NCBI RefSeq assembly: GCF_016428875.1
Contig: NZ_JAELTO010000035.1
Coordinates: 1-39,453 of the forward strand
Source: Xylophilus sp. ASV27
GTDB lineage: Bacteria > Pseudomonadota > Gammaproteobacteria > Burkholderiales > Burkholderiaceae_C
Direction of reading: 5' to 3'
DNA: 39,453 bases
The position numbers and the translations under genes were made by a program. The notes below the pieces were generated by a model. That model was not told the DNA's origin. It made no database searches and was given only the letters and a program-made list of their open reading frames with translations. Within the stretch, counting starts at the first letter, position 1. Each line of letters starts with the position of its first letter. Shown here piece by piece: positions 1-8,998 of the stretch.

Positions 1-836
<836 letters not shown>

Positions 837-837
837 G

Positions 838-2091
838 CTAGTCATTCAAGATGGTTGCTGTCGTGGGGGATGGGATTTCGCCGCCGCGACCAACCGCCGC
901 ATCCGCCAGGCAGTTGTCTGGCCGCCAGGCATAGAGCCATTCGAGAGCGTCGTGGAAGCGCGTGGGGCTGCGGTCCGGCCAGAGGCTGTTGCGCACCAGG
1001 CGCTCCACGCCCTTGGCGTGGTAGAGCCGGCCCATTTCGCGTACCGACAGCACCACGCGCGCGGCGCGGGCGATGCGCGCCGACTGGTAGAGCCGGAAGG
1101 CCGCGGGAAAGTCGAAATCCCGCGCCTGCACCGCCGCGGCCAGCGTGACCGCGTCCTCCAGCGCCATGCAGGCGCCCTGCGCCAGGTACTGCATCATGGG
1201 GTGGGCGGCATCGCCCAGCAGCGTGGCGCGGCCTTCGCTCCAGCGCTCCACCGGGTCGCGGTCGGCGGTGCTCCAGCGGCGCCAGGAGGTGGGGCGGTCC
1301 AGCAGTTGGCGCGGCCGGGGGTGCACGCCCTGGAAATAGGACAGCACCTCCTCCTTGCTGCCGTCGGTCACGCCCCATTCCTCGCGTTCTCTGCTGTGGA
1401 AGGTGACCACCAGGTTGTACTGCTCGCCGCCGCGCAGCGGGTAGTGCACCAGGTGGCAGTCGGGGCCGGCCCAGACCACGGGCGCGTTCATGCGCAGGTC
1501 GTCGGGCATGTCGGCCACCGGCACCACGGCGCGGTAGACGACGTGGCCCGAGACGCGCGGCGCGTCGCCCAGCAGCTTCTCGCGCACGACCGACTTCACG
1601 CCGTCGCAGCCCACCAGCGCGGCGCCATGGAAGCGCCGGCCGTCGGCCGCCGTGGCGCTGACGCCGTGTGCGCCGACCTCCACCGCCGCGATGCGCACGC
1701 CGGTGTGCAGCCGCACCAGCGGATGCGCAGCGGCCGCGGCGTGCAGGGCGCCGTGCAGGTCGGCGCGGTGGCTCACCGCATAGGGGTTGCCGAAGCGCGC
1801 GCGGAACGCCTCGCCCACCGGGACCGAGGCCACCTCGCGGCAGTCCACGGCGTCCATCATCACCAGGCGCTCGGTGAAGACGGCGGCGCAGCGCACCTGA
1901 TCGCCCACGCCGAGCGCGTCCAGCGCGGCGAAGGCGTTCGGGCCCAGTTGCAGCCCGGCGCCGATCTCGCCCAAGTGGGCGCTCCGCTCCAGCAGCGCGA
2001 CCGGCTGGCCCTGCCGCGCCAGCGCCAGGGCGCAGGCCATGCCGCCGATGCCGCCGCCCACCACCAATACGGGTGTGCGTTCGAGGCTCAT
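838..2091 (-). CDS. 3-hydroxybenzoate 6-monooxygenase-like flavoprotein
   Basis: A 417-residue single-component FAD/NAD(P)H aromatic hydroxylase, probably converting 3-hydroxybenzoate to gentisate in the cytoplasm. The N-terminal dinucleotide fold shows VVGGGIGGMACALALARQG near residues 10-28. The middle DG motif reads VGCDGVKSVVR. The ribityl-binding GD motif reads LLGDAAHPMMQYLAQGACM. The start ATG overlaps the stop of the hydrolase gene by four bases, so the two are translationally coupled as the last genes of the gentisate operon. The substrate is inferred from the two neighbours; a salicylate 5-hydroxylase-type role is less likely since no ferredoxin partner is present. The last roughly 18 residues look unlike the family and may be encoded by the IS110 right end. 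Confidence 0.8.
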   Translation of the reverse strand: MSLERTPVLVVGGGIGGMACALALARQGQPVALLERSAHLGEIGAGLQLGPNAFAALDALGVGDQVRCAAVFTERLVMMDAVDCREVASVPVGEAFRARFGNPYAVSHRADLHGALHAAAAAHPLVRLHTGVRIAAVEVGAHGVSATAADGRRFHGAALVGCDGVKSVVREKLLGDAPRVSGHVVYRAVVPVADMPDDLRMNAPVVWAGPDCHLVHYPLRGGEQYNLVVTFHSREREEWGVTDGSKEEVLSYFQGVHPRPRQLLDRPTSWRRWSTADRDPVERWSEGRATLLGDAAHPMMQYLAQGACMALEDAVTLAAAVQARDFDFPAAFRLYQSARIARAARVVLSVREMGRLYHAKGVERLVRNSLWPDRSPTRFHDALEWLYAWRPDNCLADAAVGRGGEIPSPTTATILND

Positions 2092-2792
2092 GCGATCCGC
2101 ACCGCCAGCGGCGCCAGCCCGTCGATGCGCAGCGTGAGCGTCTGGCCCGGTGTGACCGCGCCCACGCCCTCGGGCGTGCCGGTGAAGATCAGGTCGCCCG
2201 GCTGCAGCGTGAACAGCGTGGACAGGTTGGCGATCACCTCGTCCACCGACCAGATCAGGTGGGCGATGGTGGCCTGCTGGCGCACCGTGCCGTCCACGTC
2301 CAGCGCGATGCTTGCGCAGTGGACGCCCGGGGCCTGGGCGCGCCGGGTGATGGGGCCGACCGGCGCGGAGAAGTCGAAGGCCTTGCCCACTTCCCAGGGC
2401 CGGCCTTGCTCGCGCGCGGCGATTTGCAGGTCGCGCCGGGTCATGTCCAGGCCGCAGGCGTAGCCGTAGATGTGGGCCGCGGCGTCGGCGGCGGCGATGT
2501 CGCGGCCGCCCTGGCCGATGGCCACCACCAGCTCGGCCTCGTAGTGGTAGTTCCTGGTCAGCGGCGGATAGGGCAGGGTGGCGGTACTGCCGGCCGGCAC
2601 GGGGACGATCGAGGCATCGTCATTGGGCTTGCAGAAGAAGAAGGGCGGCTCGCGCTCGGGGTCGAAGCCCATCTCGCGCGCATGCGCCGCGTAGTTGCGG
2701 CCGACGCAGTAGACGCGGCGCACGGGGAACCGTTCGTCGGTGCCGGCAACCGGCAGGCCGACGATGCCCATGGGGGGAACGGCAAAGGACAT
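2088..2792 (-). CDS. nagK: Fumarylpyruvate hydrolase (FAH family)
   Basis: A 234-residue fumarylacetoacetate-hydrolase-fold enzyme that splits fumarylpyruvate into fumarate and pyruvate, the last step of the gentisate pathway. Family features are VYCVGRNYAAHAREMG near the N terminus, the metal-binding acidic set in HYEAELVVAIG and GYACGLDMTRRDLQ, and the closing LIFTGTPEGVG loop. The start is placed at the ATG at 2792, which gives the usual MSF-PP N terminus. A TTG at 2807 overlapping the dioxygenase stop would add five residues but is less like the family. The gene sits 11 bases after the dioxygenase and overlaps the monooxygenase by four bases. The hydrolase could also act on maleylpyruvate, which matters because no isomerase gene is present here. 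Confidence 0.85.
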   Translation of the reverse strand: MSFAVPPMGIVGLPVAGTDERFPVRRVYCVGRNYAAHAREMGFDPEREPPFFFCKPNDDASIVPVPAGSTATLPYPPLTRNYHYEAELVVAIGQGGRDIAAADAAAHIYGYACGLDMTRRDLQIAAREQGRPWEVGKAFDFSAPVGPITRRAQAPGVHCASIALDVDGTVRQQATIAHLIWSVDEVIANLSTLFTLQPGDLIFTGTPEGVGAVTPGQTLTLRIDGLAPLAVRIA

Positions 2793-2803
2793 GGTGGTGG
2801 GGG

Positions 2804-3856
2804 TCAATCAAATTGCTCGCGGTGGATGCCGATGGCTTCCTGCACCGGCCGGTCGGAGAAGCTGAACAGCACGGCCTCCTCATCCGCCTCCAGCCGCAGC
2901 ATGGCCCACGAGGGCACGACGAAGGTGTCCTGCGGGCCGAAGGCAAAGCGCCGCCCGCCGATCTCGGCCGTGCCGCGGCCCTCGACCACGCTGTAGACCG
3001 CGCCGTCGGTGGCACGGTGGCCCTGGCCGCGAAAGCCGGCGGGCAGCAGTTGCAGGCAGGTCTGCATGGTGGGCATCGGCGAGCCGCCGGTCAGCGGGTT
3101 CACGTAGCGCAGCTTCCAGCCCTGCCAGGCATCGGCGGCCTCCGCCTTCTGCAGGGCCGCCAGCGCCTCGCGGCTGCGGGCATAGGGGTAGCAGTAGAGG
3201 GGCGAGGTGCGCGAGCGGTGCGTGTGGCGCACCGGCACCATGTTGTGGCCGAAGCGCGCAAAGCTGTGGCCTTCGGGCCTGGCCACCGTCTGGGATTTGG
3301 CATTGTCGTTCTCGGCAAAGCCGGCGTCGAAGAAGCGCACCAGCGGAATGTCCAGCCCGTCGAGCCAGACCACCGGCCCGCTCTCGCCGTGCAGGCCCTC
3401 GTTGCCGTGGTCATGCCAGGCCCAGGAGGGCGTGATGATGAAGTCGCCCGGGTGCATGGTGGTGCGCTCGCCGTCGACCGTGGTGTGGGCGCCCCGGCCA
3501 TCGACGATGAAGCGCAGCGCCGACTGCACGTGGCGGTGCGAGGGCGCGACCTCGCCCGGCATGATCAACTGCAGCCCGGCATACAGCGACTGCGTGATGC
3601 TCGAGCGGCCGGGCAGACCGGGGTTCTCCAGCACCAGCACGCGGCGCACCGCCTCCTCGGCACTGATCAGGTCGGCCGACTCCATGAGGTAGGGCTTGAT
3701 GTCCGCATAGCGCCAGAGCGCCGGCACGCAGGGGGACGCGGGCTCGCGCGGCACCAGGGCGTGCAGCTCTTCCCAGAGCGGTGTGAGGTGCAGCGCGCGG
3801 ATGCGCTCGTAGTAGGCCTGGCGCGCAGCGCGGGCCACGGTGCTGGGGTTGTCCAT
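2804..3856 (-). CDS. nagI: Gentisate 1,2-dioxygenase
   Basis: A 350-residue bicupin Fe(II) enzyme that opens the gentisate ring to maleylpyruvate. The iron site is visible in the N-terminal cupin: SHRHVQSALRFIVDG (H107, H109) and SWAWHDHGN (H148, H150). A second, degenerate cupin ends in ATDGAVYSVVEGRGTAEIGG and a valine/serine-rich strand. Length is normal for the family. An AGGAGA Shine-Dalgarno sequence precedes the ATG at 3856. This is the first gene of a three-gene minus-strand operon with 3-hydroxybenzoate 6-monooxygenase and fumarylpyruvate hydrolase. The 185-base gap upstream holds a LysR-type box, pointing to control by the LysR gene just upstream on the same strand. Confidence 0.92.
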   Translation of the reverse strand: MDNPSTVARAARQAYYERIRALHLTPLWEELHALVPREPASPCVPALWRYADIKPYLMESADLISAEEAVRRVLVLENPGLPGRSSITQSLYAGLQLIMPGEVAPSHRHVQSALRFIVDGRGAHTTVDGERTTMHPGDFIITPSWAWHDHGNEGLHGESGPVVWLDGLDIPLVRFFDAGFAENDNAKSQTVARPEGHSFARFGHNMVPVRHTHRSRTSPLYCYPYARSREALAALQKAEAADAWQGWKLRYVNPLTGGSPMPTMQTCLQLLPAGFRGQGHRATDGAVYSVVEGRGTAEIGGRRFAFGPQDTFVVPSWAMLRLEADEEAVLFSFSDRPVQEAIGIHREQFD

Positions 3857-3920
3857 GGTGTCTCCTGGGCGGCCGGCCGGGGCGGGGTCCGTGCCGCAAG
3901 CCAGGCATTTTTCCGCCCCG

Positions 3921-3976
3921 CCACTATTCGCTCAAGCGCATGGTGCAATACTTGCCATTGCGTTTTTCAATAGTGG
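3921..3976. promoter_or_regulatory. LysR-type box and inverted repeat upstream of the gentisate operon
   Basis: Two nested dyads lie 65-120 bases upstream of the dioxygenase start. ATTG-N7-CAAT at 3957-3971 fits the T-N11-A pattern of LysR-type binding sites. CCACTATT at 3921-3928 is matched perfectly by AATAGTGG at 3969-3976, with 40 bases between. The arms are seen directly. Their use by the LysR protein encoded at 4042-5007 is inference. Confidence 0.5.
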
Positions 3977-4041
3977 TGCGCCGACCCGGATGCTTCACGC
4001 GCTACCCCACCGGCCGTCAGGCGACCGGGATGACGCCCCCG

Positions 4042-5007
4042 TTAGAGGCGGGCAGGGGCGATGCGAGAAGGCGGATCGCGCGCCAGCCGTTCGACGAGCA
4101 GCGCTATGAACCACTGGTGCAGTGCCGAGGTCTCGTGCCGCTCGTGCCAGAACAGTTCCACGGTGCGCGCTGGCGCCGCCAGCGGCGGCGCAACGCGCTT
4201 GAGGCCGGCCGTGCGCACCGTTTCGAGGCCCTCGGACCAGGGCAGCACCGCGATCAGGTCGGACCGGCGCACGGCCTCGTAGGCCGCTGAGTAGTGGCTC
4301 ACCGTTGCCACCAGGTTGCGCTGCAGTCCACGGCTTTGCAGCACCCGGTCGTAGATGGCGCCGGCAGCGCCGGTGAGGCTCACGTCCAGATGGCGTGCGT
4401 TCAGGAATTTCTTCAGCGGGACCCTGTCCAGCTTCGCGAGCGGGTGGTCGCTGCGCATGAAGCAGGAGAACTCCACCATCCACAGCCGGCGCGACCGCAT
4501 GAAGCCCGGCCTCTGCACGTCGTCGTTGTAGGTCCCGATCGCGAAGTCCGCGCGGTTGTTGTCCAGGGACTGCCCGAAGTCCACCACCGTGCCGGCAAGG
4601 GCATGCAAGCGCATCCCCGGCGCGATCTTGCCAAGCCGCTCGAGCAGCCGCGGACCGACGATGCAGGCCACGTAGTCGGTCATCGAGATCGTCACGCGTG
4701 CGTCGCTGTGCAACGCATCGAAGGTCTCCCCCTCGAGCGTGCCTCGGATGATGCGCAGGGAGCGGGAGAGCGAGGACCACAGCTCCAGGGCGCGCCGGGT
4801 CGGACGCACGCCCGTGCCGCTGCGCACGAACAGTGGGTCGTCGTAGGTCTCGCGCAGCCGGCGCAGCGCGTTGCTGACCGTGGGCTGGGTCAGCGAGAGC
4901 TTGTCGGCGGCCCGCGTGACGTTGCCTTCGATGATCAGAGCCTCGAACACCTTCAGCAGGTTGAGGTCGGCGTTGCGGTAGTTCACGGACTGGAGCACCC
5001 GGACCAT
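4042..5007 (-). CDS. LysR-family regulator, NahR/LinR-like
   Basis: A 321-residue LysR-type regulator. The winged helix-turn-helix covers about residues 12-70 (ADLNLLKVFEALIIEGNVTR, then TQPTVSNALRRLRETYDDPL). The NLLKVFEAL opening and the VTISMTDYVA start of the effector domain are typical of the NahR/DntR/LinR branch, which commonly senses hydroxylated aromatic acids. It lies directly upstream of and on the same strand as the gentisate operon, and divergent from the amidohydrolase gene at 5204, so either or both could be targets. The aromatic-acid branch and the LysR box before the dioxygenase favour the gentisate operon. No strong Shine-Dalgarno sequence precedes the ATG, and two dyads overlap or adjoin the start, suggesting autoregulation. 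Confidence 0.85.
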   Translation of the reverse strand: MVRVLQSVNYRNADLNLLKVFEALIIEGNVTRAADKLSLTQPTVSNALRRLRETYDDPLFVRSGTGVRPTRRALELWSSLSRSLRIIRGTLEGETFDALHSDARVTISMTDYVACIVGPRLLERLGKIAPGMRLHALAGTVVDFGQSLDNNRADFAIGTYNDDVQRPGFMRSRRLWMVEFSCFMRSDHPLAKLDRVPLKKFLNARHLDVSLTGAAGAIYDRVLQSRGLQRNLVATVSHYSAAYEAVRRSDLIAVLPWSEGLETVRTAGLKRVAPPLAAPARTVELFWHERHETSALHQWFIALLVERLARDPPSRIAPARL

Positions 5008-5032
5008 TCACCGGATCGATGAACCGAATTCA
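5007..5032. promoter_or_regulatory. Overlapping dyads at the LysR gene start
   Basis: TTCA-N9-TGAA (5007-5023) and TGAA-N5-TTCA (5020-5032) share the central TGAA. The second fits T-N11-A, the general LysR-type box. They cover the start codon and the 25 bases upstream of the LysR gene, where an autoregulatory site would lie. An AT-rich stretch follows at 5033-5060. Function is inference. Confidence 0.4.
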
Positions 5033-5203
5033 GCATATAAATTTTTCTCTATCTGATTCTGCTCCTACTCTAGCGCGACCAGATGGCGTTCGGGCCATCG
5101 GCCATCCACACATCGGAGATTCGTTCATGCCCGAGGAGGCTGGCAACAACCCTGATAGTGCCTTGGCTCTCCGCATTCCGCTTCCTTCCATGGCGCAGAC
5201 CTC

Positions 5204-6448
5204 ATGACAAAGACCCTGCTCATCAAGAACGCCCGCCTGCTCGATCCGCTCAAGCCGGAGTTGCAGGACCGCCACGACATCCTGGTCGAAGGGGGCACCA
5301 TCCGCGAGGTGTCCGACAGGCCCATCGCGGCGCGCGACGCGCGGGTCATCGACGCAGCCGGCAGGACGGTGATGCCCGGCCTGATCGACCTGCACGTGCA
5401 CCTGGTCGCCGTCGAGCTGAACCTGATGCGCCAGGCGCTGATGCCCAACGTCCTGGTGACGCTGCGCAGTCTGCCCATTCTGCGCGGCATGCTGCGCCGC
5501 GGCTTTACGACGGTGCGCGACGCCGGCGGCGCCGGCTACGCATTCAAGCAAGCAGTGCAGTCGGGGCTGGCGCAGGGGCCGCGCCTGTTCGTCTCCGGCC
5601 GCGCGCTGAGCCAGACCGGCGGTCATGGCGACGGGCGCGGGCGCTCGGACTACCTGCTGACCGGCGACGTGTGCCCCAATTGCGCGCGCGTCGGCGCGAT
5701 CGCGCGCGTCGCCGATGGCGTGGACGCCGTGCGCAAGGCCGCGCGCGAGGAGCTGCAGATGGGAGCGGACCAGATCAAGATCATGGCCGGCGGTGGCGTG
5801 GCATCGCCCACCGACCCGGTGGATGCCCTGGGCTACGGCGAGGACGAGGTGCGCGCCATCGTCGCGGAGGCGACGGCCCGCAACACCTACGTGCTGGCGC
5901 ACGCCTACACCCCGGCCGCGATCGAGCGCGTGGTGCGCTGCGGCGTGCGCACGATCGAGCACGGCAATCTGGTCGACGCGCCGGCCGCAGCGCTGATGGC
6001 CGAGCGCGGAGCCTACGCGGTGCCGACGCTGGTGACCTACGATGCCCTGGCCAAGGAAGGCGCGGCCCTGGGGCTGCCGCCCGCGAGCGTGGCCAAGGTG
6101 GAGCACGTGCGCGGGGCCGGGCTGCGCGCACTCGAAATCTACCGCTCGGCGGGCGTGAAGATGGGCTTCGGGTCCGACCTGCTGGGCGAATCGCATCGTC
6201 TGCAGAGCGACGAATTCCGACTGCGGTCGCAGGTGCTGTCGCCGGCAGAGGTGATCGCCAGTGCCACCCTGGTGGGCGCCGAAGTGCTGGGCATGGGCGA
6301 CCGGCTCGGCCGCCTGGCGCCAGGGGCGCTGGCCGACCTGCTGCTGGTCGACGGCGATCCGCTGCGCAGCCTCGATTGCCTGCTCGGGCAGGGCGAGCGC
6401 ATTCCCCTGGTGATGAAGGCCGGCGTGGTGGAGTTCGACGCGCTGTAG
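5204..6448 (+). CDS. Metal-dependent amidohydrolase (prolidase/imidazolonepropionase-like group)
   Basis: A 414-residue amidohydrolase-superfamily enzyme that should hydrolyse an amide bond using a binuclear metal centre. The complete ligand set is visible: LIDLHVHL (H64, H66), carboxylated lysine in QIKIMAGGG (K192), AHAYTP (H233), IEHGNL (H253) and GFGSDLLGE (D325). The group includes the bacterial Xaa-Pro/N-acyl amino acid hydrolases; the substrate cannot be read from sequence. It has no signal peptide, so it acts in the cytoplasm. It heads a plus-strand set with a creatinase-like M24 protein and a Bug receptor, which suggests uptake and stepwise hydrolysis of an amide or peptide-like compound. 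It is divergent from the LysR gene 196 bases away. The ribosome binding site is weak. Confidence 0.8.
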   Translation: MTKTLLIKNARLLDPLKPELQDRHDILVEGGTIREVSDRPIAARDARVIDAAGRTVMPGLIDLHVHLVAVELNLMRQALMPNVLVTLRSLPILRGMLRRGFTTVRDAGGAGYAFKQAVQSGLAQGPRLFVSGRALSQTGGHGDGRGRSDYLLTGDVCPNCARVGAIARVADGVDAVRKAAREELQMGADQIKIMAGGGVASPTDPVDALGYGEDEVRAIVAEATARNTYVLAHAYTPAAIERVVRCGVRTIEHGNLVDAPAAALMAERGAYAVPTLVTYDALAKEGAALGLPPASVAKVEHVRGAGLRALEIYRSAGVKMGFGSDLLGESHRLQSDEFRLRSQVLSPAEVIASATLVGAEVLGMGDRLGRLAPGALADLLLVDGDPLRSLDCLLGQGERIPLVMKAGVVEFDAL

Positions 6449-6508
6449 CCCGCGTCCACCGCCGTTCAGAAACCTGCCGGACACCTCCGGCTCCTTTGAG
6501 GAAGCAAC

Positions 6509-7699
6509 ATGCCCAAGCTGACGCAAGCCGTCTGGCAGTACCGCCATGACAGGATGGTCCGGTTGATGGACGAACTCGCCGTCGATGCGCTGGTGTTCAC
6601 CACGGCCGACTTCTTCCAGTTCGCGACCAACTTCCACACCGACGTGCAGCCCTGGGAGCGGCCGATCTTCGCGGTCGTGCCGCGCCAGGGTGATGGATTC
6701 CTGATCATGAACGAGCTGTCCACGAACCACATGCGCTTCTCCACGGAAGCCGGCAAGGTGTGGATCACCGACGTCACGTTCTATGCCGAGCACCCCATGG
6801 TGCAGGGCCGCCTGCCGCTCGTTTCGCAGCTCCCCGAGATCCTTGCCGAGCGCCTGTGCCGTGCCGGCCTGCGCCGCTCGCGCATCGCCCTGGACGCCGC
6901 CGGCGGCGCGATGGCGCAGGTGCAGCGCCTGCTGCCGGACCTGGCCATGCGCGTCGCCACCGCGGAGGTGCGCAGCCTGCGCTGGCAGAAGCATGCCGAG
7001 GAATTGGCGGTCATGCAGGCCATGGCCGGACTGACGGACTGGCTGCAGGACCGCTACCGCGAAGCCATCCGGCCCGGCCGTCTGGTGCAGGAGATGGACT
7101 GCGCCATGGCCAGCCTGTTCGTGCAGGAAGCCGCCGAGCGCTTTCCCGGCGAGCAGTTCGAGGTCGTGCGCTGCTGGACGCTCAGCGGCCCGGCCTCGGC
7201 CTCGCCGCACGGCGACGGGGCCTCTTGCGGCGCGCGCATCCGCGAAGGCGACGTGCTGGTCAACATCGTGATCCCCCGGCTCAACGGACTGACGATCGAG
7301 AACGAGCGCACCTGGTTCTGCGGTCGTCCCGATGCGCAGAAGAGGGAGCTGTGGACGGCCGCGCGCGACGCGACCGATGCGGCCATCGGCGCGGCCGTAA
7401 CGGGCCGGCCCGTGTGCGCCATCGACGCCGCGGCCCAGGCCGTCATCGAACGCGCCGGCTTGGCTCACTGCATCCGCCACCGCACCGGCCACGCCATCGG
7501 CATCGTGCACCACGAGTATCCGGAGGACATGGCATTCAGCCAGCGGCTGCTGCTAGACGACGAAGTCTATTCGGCGGAGCCGGGACTGTACGTCTACGGC
7601 GTGGGCGGCTTCCGGATCGACGACACGGTCGTCGTCGGCGCCACTCCGCGCGTGCTCACCGCCACCCCCAAGTCGCTCGACTACGCCACCGTGGACTGA
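6509..7699 (+). CDS. Creatinase-like M24-family protein
   Basis: A 396-residue pita-bread-fold protein: N-terminal creatinase-type domain (about 10-155), then the M24 domain. It resembles creatinase more than metal-dependent aminopeptidases: NERTWFCG matches the ERTLFC stretch of creatinase as I recall it. Usual M24 metal ligands are altered: Asn252 and Glu264 stand where two Asp are expected and Asp371 where a Glu is expected, while His328 (RTGHAIG) and Glu357 (SAEPGLYV) remain. His234 (ASPHGDG) is in the right place for the catalytic histidine of creatinase. It probably hydrolyses a C-N bond without two metals, or is a degenerate peptidase. A GAGGAAG ribosome site lies before the ATG, 60 bases after the amidohydrolase. 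Confidence 0.7.
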   Translation: MPKLTQAVWQYRHDRMVRLMDELAVDALVFTTADFFQFATNFHTDVQPWERPIFAVVPRQGDGFLIMNELSTNHMRFSTEAGKVWITDVTFYAEHPMVQGRLPLVSQLPEILAERLCRAGLRRSRIALDAAGGAMAQVQRLLPDLAMRVATAEVRSLRWQKHAEELAVMQAMAGLTDWLQDRYREAIRPGRLVQEMDCAMASLFVQEAAERFPGEQFEVVRCWTLSGPASASPHGDGASCGARIREGDVLVNIVIPRLNGLTIENERTWFCGRPDAQKRELWTAARDATDAAIGAAVTGRPVCAIDAAAQAVIERAGLAHCIRHRTGHAIGIVHHEYPEDMAFSQRLLLDDEVYSAEPGLYVYGVGGFRIDDTVVVGATPRVLTATPKSLDYATVD

Positions 7700-7808
7700 G
7701 CGGCTCCGAGCGCATCGCCCATTCCTGCCCTGTACGCCAGAACACCCCTGCCGCTCGCTCCGACAACGGGCGCGGCGGCTTTCACAACCTACCGACCTCG
7801 ACTTCATC

Positions 7809-8783
7809 ATGACCATCCGCCGCTGCATCCTCTGCGCATTTGCCGTGGCAGCCTCGCTGCTCGCCGCACCCGTCTACGCGCAGGCGGTTCTTCCCAGGCC
7901 GATCAAATTCGTGGTTCCGCAACCGCCCGGTTCGGGGCCGGACACGCTGGCGCGCACACTGGCCGATGTGCTCGCAAGAAAGCTGGGCCAGAGCGTCGTG
8001 GTGGAGAACCGGCCCGGCGCCAACGGCACGCTGGCTGCCGCCTACGTGCTCTCCCAGCCCGCTGACGGCCTCACGCTGTTCCTGGCCGGCGTCTCCAACA
8101 TGTCGTGGAACCCGCACCTGTACCAGTCGCTGCGGCACCAACCGGCCCGCGACTTCACCGGCGTCGCCGTCATCGCCGACACTCCTTTCGTGACCGTCGT
8201 GGCGCCGAGCCTGGGCGTGAAGACGCTGCCGGAACTCATCGCGATGGCCAAGGCCGACCCGAAGCGGCTCAGCTTCGCATCCGCTGGCATAGGCAACTCC
8301 ACCCACCTCGCGACCGAACTGCTCATGCTGCGCACCGGCATCCAGATGCAGCATGTACCCATCAGCGGCGCTGGCGGCCCCAATGCCGTGACCAGTGTGA
8401 TGGCGGGCGATACGCCGGTGATGACGACCGTTCCCGTCGGCGTCGTGCCGCTGGTCAAGACCGGCAAGCTCGTGGCACTGGCCGTGACCGGCGAGCGGCG
8501 GCTGCCGCAGCTTCCCGACGTGCCCACCTTCAAGGAGCTGGGCATCGACATGGAAGTGCCCGGCTGGTATTCGGTGGTCACGCGCGCAGGAGTGCCGGGC
8601 GACACCATCGCGCGGCTCAACGCCGAAATCAACGCGGCGCTGGACACGCCCGAAATGAAGGAGCGCCTGGCGGGCCAGATGCTGACCGCCGTCAGGTCGA
8701 CTCCCGCCGATGTCCTGAAGCTCACGCAGCGGGACTCGGCCGCGTGGGGCCCCCTCATCGACCGCCTGGGCATCGCGCAGTGA
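7809..8783 (+). CDS. Bug-family periplasmic substrate-binding protein (TTT type)
   Basis: A 324-residue periplasmic receptor of the tripartite tricarboxylate transporter family. The N-terminal signal peptide ends near APVYAQA (about residue 25). Family features are PIKFVVPQPPGSGPDTLAR, VVENRPGANGTLAA and the closing domain with LPDVPTFKELG. Such receptors are present in dozens of copies in this group of bacteria, often as orphans without TctA/TctB, as here. It is encoded 109 bases after the M24 gene on the same strand, so it may bring in the substrate of the amidohydrolase and M24 protein. The ligand is unknown. Confidence 0.88.
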   Translation: MTIRRCILCAFAVAASLLAAPVYAQAVLPRPIKFVVPQPPGSGPDTLARTLADVLARKLGQSVVVENRPGANGTLAAAYVLSQPADGLTLFLAGVSNMSWNPHLYQSLRHQPARDFTGVAVIADTPFVTVVAPSLGVKTLPELIAMAKADPKRLSFASAGIGNSTHLATELLMLRTGIQMQHVPISGAGGPNAVTSVMAGDTPVMTTVPVGVVPLVKTGKLVALAVTGERRLPQLPDVPTFKELGIDMEVPGWYSVVTRAGVPGDTIARLNAEINAALDTPEMKERLAGQMLTAVRSTPADVLKLTQRDSAAWGPLIDRLGIAQ

Positions 8784-8927
8784 GCGACACGGATTCGCGC
8801 TGCGCCGGTTCCGCCATGCCGCGCTGCCGGCATGACGGCGCATCGGAGAACCATCGTGCCGAGCGCGGCGCGGGTTCCGCGACTTGACGTAAGCCGGCCG
8901 CCGATCCGGCCGCGCCGCGCGTGTCAT

Positions 8928-8973
8928 CATGCATTTCACCCTGACGCCGGCCCCGCGTGGGATGAAATGGATG
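8928..8973. promoter_or_regulatory. Inverted repeat upstream of the second LysR gene
   Basis: CATTTCA at 8932-8938 and TGAAATG at 8963-8969 form a perfect inverted repeat, extending to 11 bases per arm with one mismatch (8928-8938 and 8963-8973). It lies 26-71 bases before the LysR start, a usual autoregulation position. The rest of the 215-base gap shows nothing I can name. Confidence 0.35.
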
Positions 8974-8998
8974 GTCACACGCCAGGAGGGAGGCAAGC

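Noticed and set aside
5030-7513. 827-codon open frame antisense to the amidohydrolase and M24 genes
   Set aside because: Composition-driven shadow of GC-rich genes: low complexity, His/Arg/Gln-rich, no domain, opposite strand has clear protein families.
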